Source: an uncultured Eubacteriales bacterium (GTDB taxonomy: Bacteria; Bacillota; Clostridia; Christensenellales; Aristaeellaceae). Taken from it: 64,000 bases of DNA. The notes under the pieces were generated by a model. That model ran no database searches and was not told the DNA's origin. It worked only from the letters and a program-made list of their open reading frames with translations. The translations under genes were made by a program, and so were the position numbers. Positions within the stretch are counted from its first letter, which is position 1. The number at the start of each line of letters is the position of its first letter. Positions 16,037 to 23,829 of the stretch are shown here, piece after piece. The stretch covers positions 41,785 to 105,784 of the forward strand of contig CACZHW010000009.1 of the NCBI GenBank assembly GCA_902781095.1. The letters run 5' to 3'.

Positions 16037-17485
16037 ATGAAACGCTTTGGCACAGCGCTGCTGTGTTTCTGTCTGTCGCTGTTCTCCCTCCCCGGCTGCG
16101 CACAGTCGCTCGGCCCTGCCCATACGGCGCAGGAGCTGCGCGATCTTGCGGCCCTGGCGGAGGACGGCGACACCGTGCTGCTGCAGGGTACCATCGACAT
16201 GGGCGGCGCGCCCCTGTTCAGCGGGGCCGAGATTACCCTCGCCTCCGCCGGGCGGCACAACGCCACCATCGTCGGCCTCCGGCTGCGCGACGTGAGTGTC
16301 ACGCTGCGCAACCTGACGCTCCGGGACTCCCTGATCACCGAGGGCGAATGCGATCTGACCCTTTCCGACGGCGTCGAGATCTCCGGCACGGTCAACCGCG
16401 AGGGGCTTTCCTTCAACGGCAGCGGCGTCCTCATCGTGGAACCCGGCTGCACCATACAGGGCGGCAGCGGCGCTTCCGGCGTCACCATCTCCCAGATCGG
16501 CGGCGAGCTTTACGCCGGCCTGGAAGGAACGATCCGGGGCGGGGACGGCGTCGTCGGCGGCAGCGGGGTGATCGTCTCCCCGCTGGAGAAAGACGGCGTC
16601 CTCCTACTCGACGGCGATATCCGCGGCGGATCCGGCCAGCGCATCGGCGGAAACGCGCTCAACCTTTACGGTCTCCGTGAAAACGCCTATGTCTCCGTCA
16701 CCGGCACGGCCGCCGGCGGCGAGGGTCCTGTCGGCGGGGATGGCGTACAGATCGTCTCCCTGGGCGGCAACTCCTGCATCGGCATCAGCGGAAGGGTCTC
16801 CGGCGGGGAAGGCGACGAATACGGTGGAAACGCGCTGCTGCTCATGGACGCGGGCGGTTCCTCCACAGTCGGCCTGTCCGGACAGCTGACCGGCGGGAAC
16901 AGCCGCCTGAGCGACAGCGAACCCGGCCGCTCCCTGCTGGTCGCCGACAGCGTCAGCATCGGGCACGCGGTCATTGGCGACTGCATGCTGCAGGACGGCA
17001 GCCTGGCTACCGCCGAACCCACGCCCGTCCTGCCGGAAATCACTTCGAGCATCGACACGGTCGCGGTGCTGGATCCCACGCCGATGCCGCCCGAAGCCAC
17101 TCCCTACGAGGCGCCGGCGGCCACGGAGGATCCGGACGAGGCGCACTCCGAGGATCTGATCCCGCACGATTTCGTGCCCGACGAGGAGCCTGAACCGGAG
17201 GCAGATGAACCAGAAGACGAACCGGACGCCCCTGCAGCAGAGGAGCCGGAAGACGATTCCACGCAGGATGACGCGGACGAAGCGCCGGAACCGGAAGATG
17301 GCACACCGGCTGAACCCTTGCAGGCGCCTGCGTCCGGCACCCCGGAGCCGCCCGAACCGCAGCAGCCGGACACCCCTGATATCGAGTCCGAACCTCTTGC
17401 GGAACCCACGCCCACGCCCACGCCGACTCCCTCCCCCACGCCCGTCCCGGAGACGGCCGCGGCGGAAGAAGCCGCCGGCGTCTGA
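16037..17485 (+). CDS. Secreted repeat protein, possible beta-helix, acidic PT-rich tail
   Basis: A 482-residue protein of unknown function. GAAAGGAG precedes the ATG. Residues 1-22 form a signal peptide with SLPGC at its end, which could be a weak lipobox. Residues about 30-320 are Gly-rich repeats of short beta strands (for example GGDGVQIVSLGGNS, GGNALLLMDAGGSS) resembling a right-handed beta-helix of the pectate-lyase type, with no catalytic motif recognised. Residues about 330-482 are a low-complexity acidic tail rich in Pro, Glu, Asp and Thr, with a PTPTPTPTPSPTP run. It is a likely cell-surface or exported protein with its own promoter and terminator. Its partner or ligand is not apparent. 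Confidence 0.6.
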   Translation: MKRFGTALLCFCLSLFSLPGCAQSLGPAHTAQELRDLAALAEDGDTVLLQGTIDMGGAPLFSGAEITLASAGRHNATIVGLRLRDVSVTLRNLTLRDSLITEGECDLTLSDGVEISGTVNREGLSFNGSGVLIVEPGCTIQGGSGASGVTISQIGGELYAGLEGTIRGGDGVVGGSGVIVSPLEKDGVLLLDGDIRGGSGQRIGGNALNLYGLRENAYVSVTGTAAGGEGPVGGDGVQIVSLGGNSCIGISGRVSGGEGDEYGGNALLLMDAGGSSTVGLSGQLTGGNSRLSDSEPGRSLLVADSVSIGHAVIGDCMLQDGSLATAEPTPVLPEITSSIDTVAVLDPTPMPPEATPYEAPAATEDPDEAHSEDLIPHDFVPDEEPEPEADEPEDEPDAPAAEEPEDDSTQDDADEAPEPEDGTPAEPLQAPASGTPEPPEPQQPDTPDIESEPLAEPTPTPTPTPSPTPVPETAAAEEAAGV

Positions 17486-17531
17486 AATAAGGAATTCTCC
17501 ACGGAGAGCCCCTGAAAGCAGCAATCCCAAT

Positions 17532-17555
17532 AAAAAAAGCCTGCCGAAGCAGGCT
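17532..17555 (-). terminator. Terminator of the glgB-like operon
   Basis: A perfect 7-pair stem (17538-17544 with 17549-17555) with CGAA/TTCG loop, followed on the minus strand by seven T. Confidence 0.85.
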
Positions 17556-17556
17556 C

Positions 17557-17582
17557 CGCCCTCCCGGCCGGGAGGGCGTTTT
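17557..17582 (+). terminator. Terminator of secreted repeat-protein gene
   Basis: A perfect 22-base palindrome (17557-17578) followed by TTTT, nested against the convergent terminator. Confidence 0.8.
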
Positions 17583-17998
17583 CAGTTTTCCGTTTCACTC
17601 TCGCGGATCATCTCTTCCAGCGTGATGCCGTCGATGACCCCGTTGATGGCCCCGTACAGCCTGCGGAAGACGTTGCGCGACGGACAGGTACCCGCGTACT
17701 CGCAGGCTGCGCCGCCCGGGGACAGGCACTGGGACGGGGCGAGATCCCCTTCCGTCGCCCTCAGGATCATGCCCGCCGTAATTTCGGCCGGCCGCATCGC
17801 CAAATGATAGCCGCCCTGCGCGCCGCGCACGCTGCGCACCAGCCCGGCGCGCACCAGCGCGGAGACGATTTGCTCCATATATTTGGCGGAGATGTCCTGC
17901 CGCTCGGCGATCTCGCGGATGCTGACCGGCTCGCCGCCGTCGTGCTCCGCCATATCCGCCATGATGCGCAGCGCGTAGCGCCCTCTCGATGAAATCAT
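17582..17998 (-). CDS. Rrf2-family transcriptional regulator
   Basis: A 138-residue DNA-binding protein of the Rrf2 family (relatives IscR, NsrR, CymR). The N-terminal winged helix contains RGRYALRIMADMA and VRGAQGGYHLA. Three cysteines, C91, C99 and C105, sit where IscR and NsrR bind an iron-sulfur cluster (IscR uses C92, C98 and C104), so a redox, NO or Fe-S sensing role is plausible (inference). Its ATG overlaps the stop of the upstream glycosidase-like gene by four bases, placing it last in the branching-enzyme operon. That is unusual, because iscR-type genes normally precede iscS. Confidence 0.85.
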   Translation of the reverse strand: MISSRGRYALRIMADMAEHDGGEPVSIREIAERQDISAKYMEQIVSALVRAGLVRSVRGAQGGYHLAMRPAEITAGMILRATEGDLAPSQCLSPGGAACEYAGTCPSRNVFRRLYGAINGVIDGITLEEMIRESETEN

Positions 17999-18966
17999 AG
18001 TGCGTCTTCCTCCGCCGGGATCAGGGTGGCAAAGTACAGGATGTCGCAGATGGGGCGGATTTTCCGGGTGCTCAGCGCGTTCAGCTTCTCCAGGTTCAGC
18101 AGCATCGCGGAGGAGGATCCGCCGTCCAGGTTGTAGGCCTGCTCAACGCCGAGGGAGGCGCACAGCTCCACCATCTGCTCCAGCGTCAGGCCCACCGACC
18201 CCTTGTTTTCGGGGCCCTCCGTCGCGACGAACAGATAGGAGAGCGGCCCCGTCTGGCAGGCGGCCATGCGCTGGGTCGGTTTGGCCGAGCCGGAGTCCAT
18301 CATCTTGACCGGCAGGACCTTTTCCCCGTCCATCACCAGCGCCGGGCCGAAATTGAACGTGTTGACGATCGTGCCTTCGAAGGCCTTCACGGCCTCCTCG
18401 GTCGGATCCTTCAGAATGTGGAAATCGCCCTTGTCGTCGATGATCAGGATGTCGTAATCCGGGTCCACCTTGTCGCGGTAGAGGATGCCCTGCCGCACCA
18501 GATAGCCCGTCGGCCTGTAGCTGAAGAAATCCCCGTTGACGCAGAAGACGGAGTTGACGCGCTCCGCCATGACGCGCGGCTTGGCTTCCTTCCTGGAGCC
18601 GTACCGCGCCGCCATCGCCGTGCGGATCTGGGAGGGGTCCGCGACCTTTACGTACGCAAGCATGATCTCCGTATCGTACGCGCGCATCGTCTCGATGCGC
18701 ACGGAGAGGCTTTCGTCCTCGTAGCCCAGGCCGTCCGCCCGGTAATTCTCCTCCGCCGCGACGGGTCCGGGAGAATCGTCGACGGGCAGCGGCGTAAGCG
18801 GCCGCGCCTCCTTTTCCTCCCGCGCGGCTTCCGCCGCAGTCGCTTCTGTCACCGTCGCTTCTGCCGCCGTCGCTTCCTCCGCCGACGCTGCCGACTGCAT
18901 ACCGGCCAGCAGCGCGGCGCCGAGAAGCGCCGCGCAGGCCGCCTTACCAACCGACCTGATCGTCAC
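17995..18966 (-). CDS. Exported phosphodiester glycosidase (NAGPA-like) domain protein
   Basis: A 323-residue protein with signal peptide 1-29 (ending ASA), an Ala/Glu/Thr-rich spacer to about 60, then a domain matching the phosphodiester glycosidase family (NAGPA, formerly DUF2233). Matching parts are FCVNGDFFSY, RQGILYRD, RMAACQTG, LFVATEG and the diagnostic NLDGGSSSAM. In animals NAGPA removes GlcNAc from phosphodiesters; bacterial members are thought to act on cell-wall or exopolysaccharide phosphodiesters. Both ends overlap neighbours by four bases, so it is translationally coupled to the branching enzyme and the Rrf2 regulator. Confidence 0.82.
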   Translation of the reverse strand: MTIRSVGKAACAALLGAALLAGMQSAASAEEATAAEATVTEATAAEAAREEKEARPLTPLPVDDSPGPVAAEENYRADGLGYEDESLSVRIETMRAYDTEIMLAYVKVADPSQIRTAMAARYGSRKEAKPRVMAERVNSVFCVNGDFFSYRPTGYLVRQGILYRDKVDPDYDILIIDDKGDFHILKDPTEEAVKAFEGTIVNTFNFGPALVMDGEKVLPVKMMDSGSAKPTQRMAACQTGPLSYLFVATEGPENKGSVGLTLEQMVELCASLGVEQAYNLDGGSSSAMLLNLEKLNALSTRKIRPICDILYFATLIPAEEDAL

Positions 18967-21008
18967 AGTATTTTACCCTCCGCATCCGAGCGCCTCAGCA
19001 CCACCGCGCTGCGCGCCGGTAAATAAATCGTGAAACCGTCCCCCATCGCGTCGTCGTGCGCCCAAGTGTGGTAAACCAGCTTCTCGTCCACGCGTCCGTA
19101 GCCGCCGAACGCTTTGTCGTCGCTCGACAGGATGACGCGGTAATCCCCCAGCTGCGGGGCCGGGATGAACAGGCCCTCCTGGGATCTGTCCGGATGGAAG
19201 TTGAAGCAGAAGACGCAGCCCGAGCGCTCAAAGGCCAGAATCTGGTCGTCCTCGTGCTGGCGCAGGCAGCGCGGCATGCCGCCGGAGAGCACCTTGTAGC
19301 GCTTCACCAGCTCCACCATCGCCTTGTCGAAGTTGCCGAGGAACTCGTAGCGCAGATAACCGTGCTCCGCCAGCGACCACAGCCGCCTGGCGTGCGCGAA
19401 GCTCCAGCCGTTTCCCTCCCTCGGGAAGTCGATCCACTCCGGATGGCCGAATTCGTTGCCCATGAAGTTGAGGTAACCCTCGCCGCCTGCCCCGATCGTC
19501 ACCAGGCGGATCATCTTGTGCAGGGCCATGGCGCGCTCCACGTAAAGGTTCGGATAGCCGCGGTTCATGCCCTCGTACATTTCCTTGTCCGCCAGGCGGA
19601 ACATGATGGTCTTGTCCCCGACCAGCGCCTGGTCGTGGCTCTCCGCATAGCCGATGACCTTTTCGCCCGGCCGCCTGGCGATCAGCTCCCAGTACATCCT
19701 GCCGATGTCCCAGTGGCCGTCCTGCTTCTCCTTGATGGTCTTGATGAAGAAGTCCGGCAGGCCCATGCTCAGCCGGTAGTCGAAGCCGAAGCCGCCGTCC
19801 TTGACGGGCAGGCACATCCCGGGCATCGCGCTCATCTCCTCGGCGATGCACAGCGCGCCCTTTTTCAGCGCATGCGTGAGCGTGGTGGCCAGCTGCAGGT
19901 ACGCCACGGCCTCCACGTCCGTATTCATGGAGAAGTACTGCCGGTTGTCCGTAAACGCCTGCCCCAGGCCGTGGTCCAGATACAGCATGCTGGTCACGCC
20001 GTCGAAGCGGAAGCCGTCGAAGTGGTATTCCTCGATCCAGAAGCGCAGGTTGGAGAGCAGGAAGTGAACGACGCCGTTCTTGCCGTAGTCGAACACCTTG
20101 GAGCCCCAGGCCGGGTGATCTCCGGCCGGCCCGTATTTGAAGAACTGGTCGTCCCGCCCGTCGAACCCGTCGATGCCCTCCGCCGTGTTGCGCACGGCGT
20201 GGGAGTGCACGAGGTCCAGCAGGACGGACAGGCCCTGCCGGTGCGCCTCGTTGATCAGCGCCTTGAGGTCGTCCGGCGTGCCGTACCAGGAAGAGGCTGC
20301 AAAGAAACTGGAGACCTGGTAGCCGAAGGAGGCGTAGTACGGGTGCTCCATGATCGCCATCAGCTGGATGGTGTTGTATCCGTCCTTCTTGATGCGCGGG
20401 ATCATGTCCCGCATGAATTCCAGGTAGGTGCCGATGCGCTCCTCCTCCGTCGCCATGCCCACGTGCGCCTCGTAGATGATGGGCGGCACGTTGCGGGACG
20501 GCTTGAAGCCCTCATCCGTCCACTGGAAGGTGCGGTGCGGGTTCCAGATGACCGCGTTGAAGCTGTTTGTGGTCTTGTCCTGTTTGACGTACGTCGCGTA
20601 GAGCGGGATGCGGTCTTCCGTTCCGCGACTGCTGGTTACCGCCACCTTGACGCGGGAGAGGTGCGGCAGCGTGCGGATTCCGTCGATCTCGATCTCCCAG
20701 TTTCCGCCGGGCAGCGGCTTCATCGGGTGGCTCTCCCGGTTCCAGCCGTTGAAATCGCCCACCAGGTGCATCGCCTGGGCTCCCGGCGCCCATTCCCGGT
20801 AGACCCAGCCGTGCTTCGTCTTGTGGAAGCCGTACCACTGGGCGCCCGCGGCAAAGTCGACAAGCGACTGCCCTTTGGCGAGCAGCTGGCGCTTGCGTTC
20901 CTCAAAATGGGCGACACGGTAGCGAAGGTCGCCCTCAAAGGGGGCCAGATTTTCGTTCAGCTCAAGGATCCTCAGCTTGTGATCGGCAACGGCAGCTTTC
21001 CTGGCCAT
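18963..21008 (-). CDS. 1,4-alpha-glucan branching enzyme, eukaryote-type (GH13_8)
   Basis: A 681-residue glycogen branching enzyme that creates alpha-1,6 branches. An N-terminal CBM48-like domain (VYREWAPGAQAMHLVGDFNGW) is followed by the GH13 barrel. The nucleophile Asp is in FDGFRFDGVTSM near residue 335, the acid Glu is in IAEEMSAMP near 389, and the transition-state Asp is in YAESHDQALVGDK. The latter motif and the overall layout match the GBE1-like GH13_8 group of eukaryotes and some bacteria, not the classic GlgB of E. coli. No glycogen synthase or glgC is adjacent. GGGAGAG precedes the ATG. Confidence 0.9.
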   Translation of the reverse strand: MARKAAVADHKLRILELNENLAPFEGDLRYRVAHFEERKRQLLAKGQSLVDFAAGAQWYGFHKTKHGWVYREWAPGAQAMHLVGDFNGWNRESHPMKPLPGGNWEIEIDGIRTLPHLSRVKVAVTSSRGTEDRIPLYATYVKQDKTTNSFNAVIWNPHRTFQWTDEGFKPSRNVPPIIYEAHVGMATEEERIGTYLEFMRDMIPRIKKDGYNTIQLMAIMEHPYYASFGYQVSSFFAASSWYGTPDDLKALINEAHRQGLSVLLDLVHSHAVRNTAEGIDGFDGRDDQFFKYGPAGDHPAWGSKVFDYGKNGVVHFLLSNLRFWIEEYHFDGFRFDGVTSMLYLDHGLGQAFTDNRQYFSMNTDVEAVAYLQLATTLTHALKKGALCIAEEMSAMPGMCLPVKDGGFGFDYRLSMGLPDFFIKTIKEKQDGHWDIGRMYWELIARRPGEKVIGYAESHDQALVGDKTIMFRLADKEMYEGMNRGYPNLYVERAMALHKMIRLVTIGAGGEGYLNFMGNEFGHPEWIDFPREGNGWSFAHARRLWSLAEHGYLRYEFLGNFDKAMVELVKRYKVLSGGMPRCLRQHEDDQILAFERSGCVFCFNFHPDRSQEGLFIPAPQLGDYRVILSSDDKAFGGYGRVDEKLVYHTWAHDDAMGDGFTIYLPARSAVVLRRSDAEGKIL

Positions 21009-21081
21009 CGGCTCTCTCCCTTTCTCTGTCGGTCCTGCAAAGGGTGCAGGGGCGCACCCGCTCCTGTCGGTAGTTTTATCA

Positions 21082-21110
21082 ATTTTACCCTATTTGGCAC
21101 CGCTTTTCAA
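21082..21110 (-). promoter_or_regulatory. Promoter of branching-enzyme operon
   Basis: On the minus strand: TTGAAA (21110-21105), 17-base spacer, TAAAAT (21087-21082). A small GGGTGC/GCACCC hairpin (21044-21061) lies in the leader. Confidence 0.65.
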
Positions 21111-21145
21111 CCCTTGTCTTTTGCCCGCGCGCCCGTCTTTTCCGG

Positions 21146-21175
21146 TTGACGCAGGCGCCCCCGCGGATGTAAACT
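21146..21175 (+). promoter_or_regulatory. Promoter of GH127-like gene
   Basis: TTGACG (21146-21151), 18-base spacer, TAAACT (21170-21175), about 48 bases before the ATG. Confidence 0.55.
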
Positions 21176-21222
21176 AAGGAAAGAACTTCCTTGAAAAACA
21201 ATCATCCGACGGAGGCATCACC

Positions 21223-23082
21223 ATGACCACGCATGCATTCGCAACCCGCGCCCCGCTCTCTCCCGGGCGCTTTACCCCGCTGTCTGTCGGTTCCATCCGC
21301 GCCGCGGGCGCCGAAAGGGACCGGCTGCTGTCTCTGCGCGCCGGCCTGCTCGCCCAGTGCGACGCGCTTTTCCCGGAAGCCGGACGGCAGAGCTGCTGGT
21401 ACGGCGGCCCGCTTGCCGGCGGTATGCGGGCGCCCGCCCTGCTGGAAGCCAGGCTTTTGACCGGCGCCGCCCTGGGCGATGAGGAACTGAGCCGCGAGGC
21501 GCTGGGGCTGTGCCGTCTCGTGCTCTCTTCTCAGCGGCCGGACGGCAACTTCGGCTGCGAGGGCGAGTCCTTCGCGGCGAGGGGACGGATGCTGCGGGCG
21601 CTGGACGCCGCGTATTCGCTGACCGGGGATAAAGAGATCCTCCTCTTCTTCCTGCGGTACTTCAAGTATCTGCGCGACGCGCTCGGCGCCTCCCCCCTGT
21701 CACAGGAGGACGCGCTGCACACGGCGGACACCCTGCAGGCCGGCATCGATTTCTACAACATCACCGGGCAGAAGGCCGTCCTCCCCGTCCTCGACACCTT
21801 GCTGCGGCAGAGCGCGAACTACACGCAGCTCTTCCACGCCTTCCCCTACCGCATGAGCGTCAGCCGCATGGTGTCCCCGGACGACCTGCTGCGCGGCCTT
21901 GCCACGGAAGCGGAGGACGGATATTACCACTCCCTGCTGCGCACCGCAAACGGCGCGAACCTGTGCGAGGGCCTGCGTCAGAGCGCCCTGGCCGGCGTGC
22001 TCACCGGCTCCGGCAAGCACCTTTCCGCACCGGAAGTCGGCCTGGCGCGCCTGAACAAGGGGCACGGCGCCGCGGGCGGCGGCATCGCCGCCGACCCGCT
22101 CCTGTCCGGACGCCATCCGTCCCGCGGCGTCACCTCGCTGTCCGTGGCGGAGCTCGCCGCCTCGCTGGAAGCGGTGCTCGCCGGCCCCGGCGGGGAGTCG
22201 GCCGCCGACCAGTGGGAAACGCTCGTCTACAATGCGGCCGCCGCGGCGTTCGCGCCGGACGGCAAGTCCGTCCAGTCCGTGCAGCAGGCCAACCAGGCCG
22301 CCTGCACCGAGGCGGAGCGCTTCCCGCTCCTCTCCTCGGACGCCAGCCTCTTCTCCCTCTCCGACGGCGATGCGCTCAGCGCGCTGCTGGCGGTTTTCCC
22401 CCGCTTCATGCGCCATCAGTGGATGCGCGCCGAGGACGGCGGCCTGGCCGCGATGGGTTACGCGCCCTGCCGCGTTCGCGCCCGGCTGGACAACGCCTCC
22501 GTCCGCATCCTGGTGGAGTCCGACTACCCTGCGGACGGCAACGTCCGCATCTGTATAAGCCCCGATCAGCCCGCCGCCTTCCCGCTGCACCTGCGCATCC
22601 CCGCGTGGGCCAAGGGCGCGGCCGCGGCCGTGGGCGGCGACCGGTACGAGGCGAAGGAGGGCGCCTTCCTCGTCATCAACCGCGAGTGGCATGACGGGGA
22701 CGAGATCCTCCTCACCCTGCCCATGCAAACGGAACTCATCCCGGGCTATCACGAGGCCGTCTCCGTCGCCCGCGGGCCGCTGCGCTACGTCTACGCGCCG
22801 GCGTACGATGAGAAGACGGACGGGCGCGGCCGCACAGAGCTACTGGCGCGCACGGGTTTCGCCGTCGCGCTCGACGGAACGGTGATCCCCGAGTTTACCC
22901 AGACCGCAGAGGGTCCCGCGCTCCGCGCGCGCGTCGTTCCCGTCCCGTCCTGGGGCCTGCGCGGCGCAAGCTGCGACCAGCCGCCCATCGGGCTGCCCCA
23001 TGAGACGGAGGGCGCCTTTGACACGCTGCTCGTCCCGATGGCGCGGGCCAGGATCCGGCTTTCCGTCCTGCCCGTCCTCTGA
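21223..23082 (+). CDS. GH127-like (alpha/alpha)6-barrel protein lacking the usual Zn-Cys site
   Basis: A 619-residue protein resembling the beta-L-arabinofuranosidase GH127 (DUF1680) family. It has an alpha-helical barrel to about 430, including SCWYGGPLAGGMRAP and ADQWETLVYNAAAAAF, then beta-sandwich domains with FPLHLRIPAWAKGA, INREWHDGDEILLTLPM and VSVARGPLRYVYA. In characterised GH127 enzymes a Glu-x-Cys motif and a downstream Cys-Cys pair bind zinc and supply the nucleophile. Here the corresponding segment reads VTSLSVAE, and no Cys-Cys pair is present. It may be inactive, use another mechanism, or bind sugars only (inference). No signal peptide. It is followed 33 bases later by a two-component system. 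Confidence 0.7.
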   Translation: MTTHAFATRAPLSPGRFTPLSVGSIRAAGAERDRLLSLRAGLLAQCDALFPEAGRQSCWYGGPLAGGMRAPALLEARLLTGAALGDEELSREALGLCRLVLSSQRPDGNFGCEGESFAARGRMLRALDAAYSLTGDKEILLFFLRYFKYLRDALGASPLSQEDALHTADTLQAGIDFYNITGQKAVLPVLDTLLRQSANYTQLFHAFPYRMSVSRMVSPDDLLRGLATEAEDGYYHSLLRTANGANLCEGLRQSALAGVLTGSGKHLSAPEVGLARLNKGHGAAGGGIAADPLLSGRHPSRGVTSLSVAELAASLEAVLAGPGGESAADQWETLVYNAAAAAFAPDGKSVQSVQQANQAACTEAERFPLLSSDASLFSLSDGDALSALLAVFPRFMRHQWMRAEDGGLAAMGYAPCRVRARLDNASVRILVESDYPADGNVRICISPDQPAAFPLHLRIPAWAKGAAAAVGGDRYEAKEGAFLVINREWHDGDEILLTLPMQTELIPGYHEAVSVARGPLRYVYAPAYDEKTDGRGRTELLARTGFAVALDGTVIPEFTQTAEGPALRARVVPVPSWGLRGASCDQPPIGLPHETEGAFDTLLVPMARARIRLSVLPVL

Positions 23083-23115
23083 TTTGCCGCCCGATCCGGA
23101 AAGGAAGCGATCCCC

Positions 23116-23829
23116 ATGAGCAAGACGCCGCGCATCCTCATCTGCGACGACGACCCCGTCGTCCATCAGTCCCTGTCCCTCTATCTGGACAGCGAAAAAT
23201 ACCTGCACGATTCCGCGTACGACGGCCGGTCGGCGCTGGAGATGATTCACCGGGAGTCCTACGACCTCATGGTGCTCGACCAGATGATGCCGGGGATGAC
23301 CGGCATGGAGGTCTGCCAGGCCGTCCGGCGCGAGAGCACTCTCCCCATCATCATGCTCACCGCGCGCGGGGAGGAGATCGACCGCATCCTGGGCCTTGAA
23401 ATGGGAGCGGACGACTACATCGTCAAGCCCTTCAGCCCCAGGGAGGTCGTCAGCCGCATCAAGGCCGTGCTGCGGCGCACCTCGCCCCAGCCGGAAGCCG
23501 CCGCCGAGGAGCAGCTGACCACGCTCAGCTTCGGCTCCCTGGAGATCCAGCCGGAGCGCTACAGTGTCCGCCTGTCCGGGCAGGACGTCTCCTGCACGCC
23601 CAGGGAGGTGGAGCTGCTCTACCTGCTGGCCAGCCACCCGGGGCGCACTTACACCAGGGAGCAGATTCTCTCCAGCGTATGGGATTACGAAAAATACTTC
23701 GGCGACACGCGCACGGTGGACACCCATATCAAACGTCTCCGGCAGAAGCTGACCTGCGAGGAGATGGGCAAGGTGTGGGATATCGTCACCGTCTACGGCG
23801 TCGGCTATAAGTTCGAGGTCTTCTCATGA
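23116..23829 (+). CDS. OmpR/PhoB-family response regulator
   Basis: A 237-residue two-domain regulator. The receiver domain has acidic residues DDD at 11-13, phospho-acceptor D55 in VLDQMMPGM, the conserved Thr in MLTARG and Lys in YIVKPF (K104). The C-terminal winged helix contains CTPREVELLYLLASHPG and DTHIKRLRQKL. AAGGAAG lies upstream. The stop overlaps the start of the sensor kinase by four bases (ATGA), so the pair is made together. Its target genes are unknown; the adjacent GH127-like gene is one candidate. Confidence 0.93.
   Translation: MSKTPRILICDDDPVVHQSLSLYLDSEKYLHDSAYDGRSALEMIHRESYDLMVLDQMMPGMTGMEVCQAVRRESTLPIIMLTARGEEIDRILGLEMGADDYIVKPFSPREVVSRIKAVLRRTSPQPEAAAEEQLTTLSFGSLEIQPERYSVRLSGQDVSCTPREVELLYLLASHPGRTYTREQILSSVWDYEKYFGDTRTVDTHIKRLRQKLTCEEMGKVWDIVTVYGVGYKFEVFS

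Noticed and set aside
15776..16258. 160-residue minus frame in the rny upstream region
   Set aside because: It crosses the rny promoter and the start of the secreted protein gene on the other strand, has no RBS and shows no recognisable motif.
19056..21149. 697-residue open frame on + across the branching-enzyme gene
   Set aside because: Antisense shadow without motifs; the minus-strand gene has all catalytic residues.
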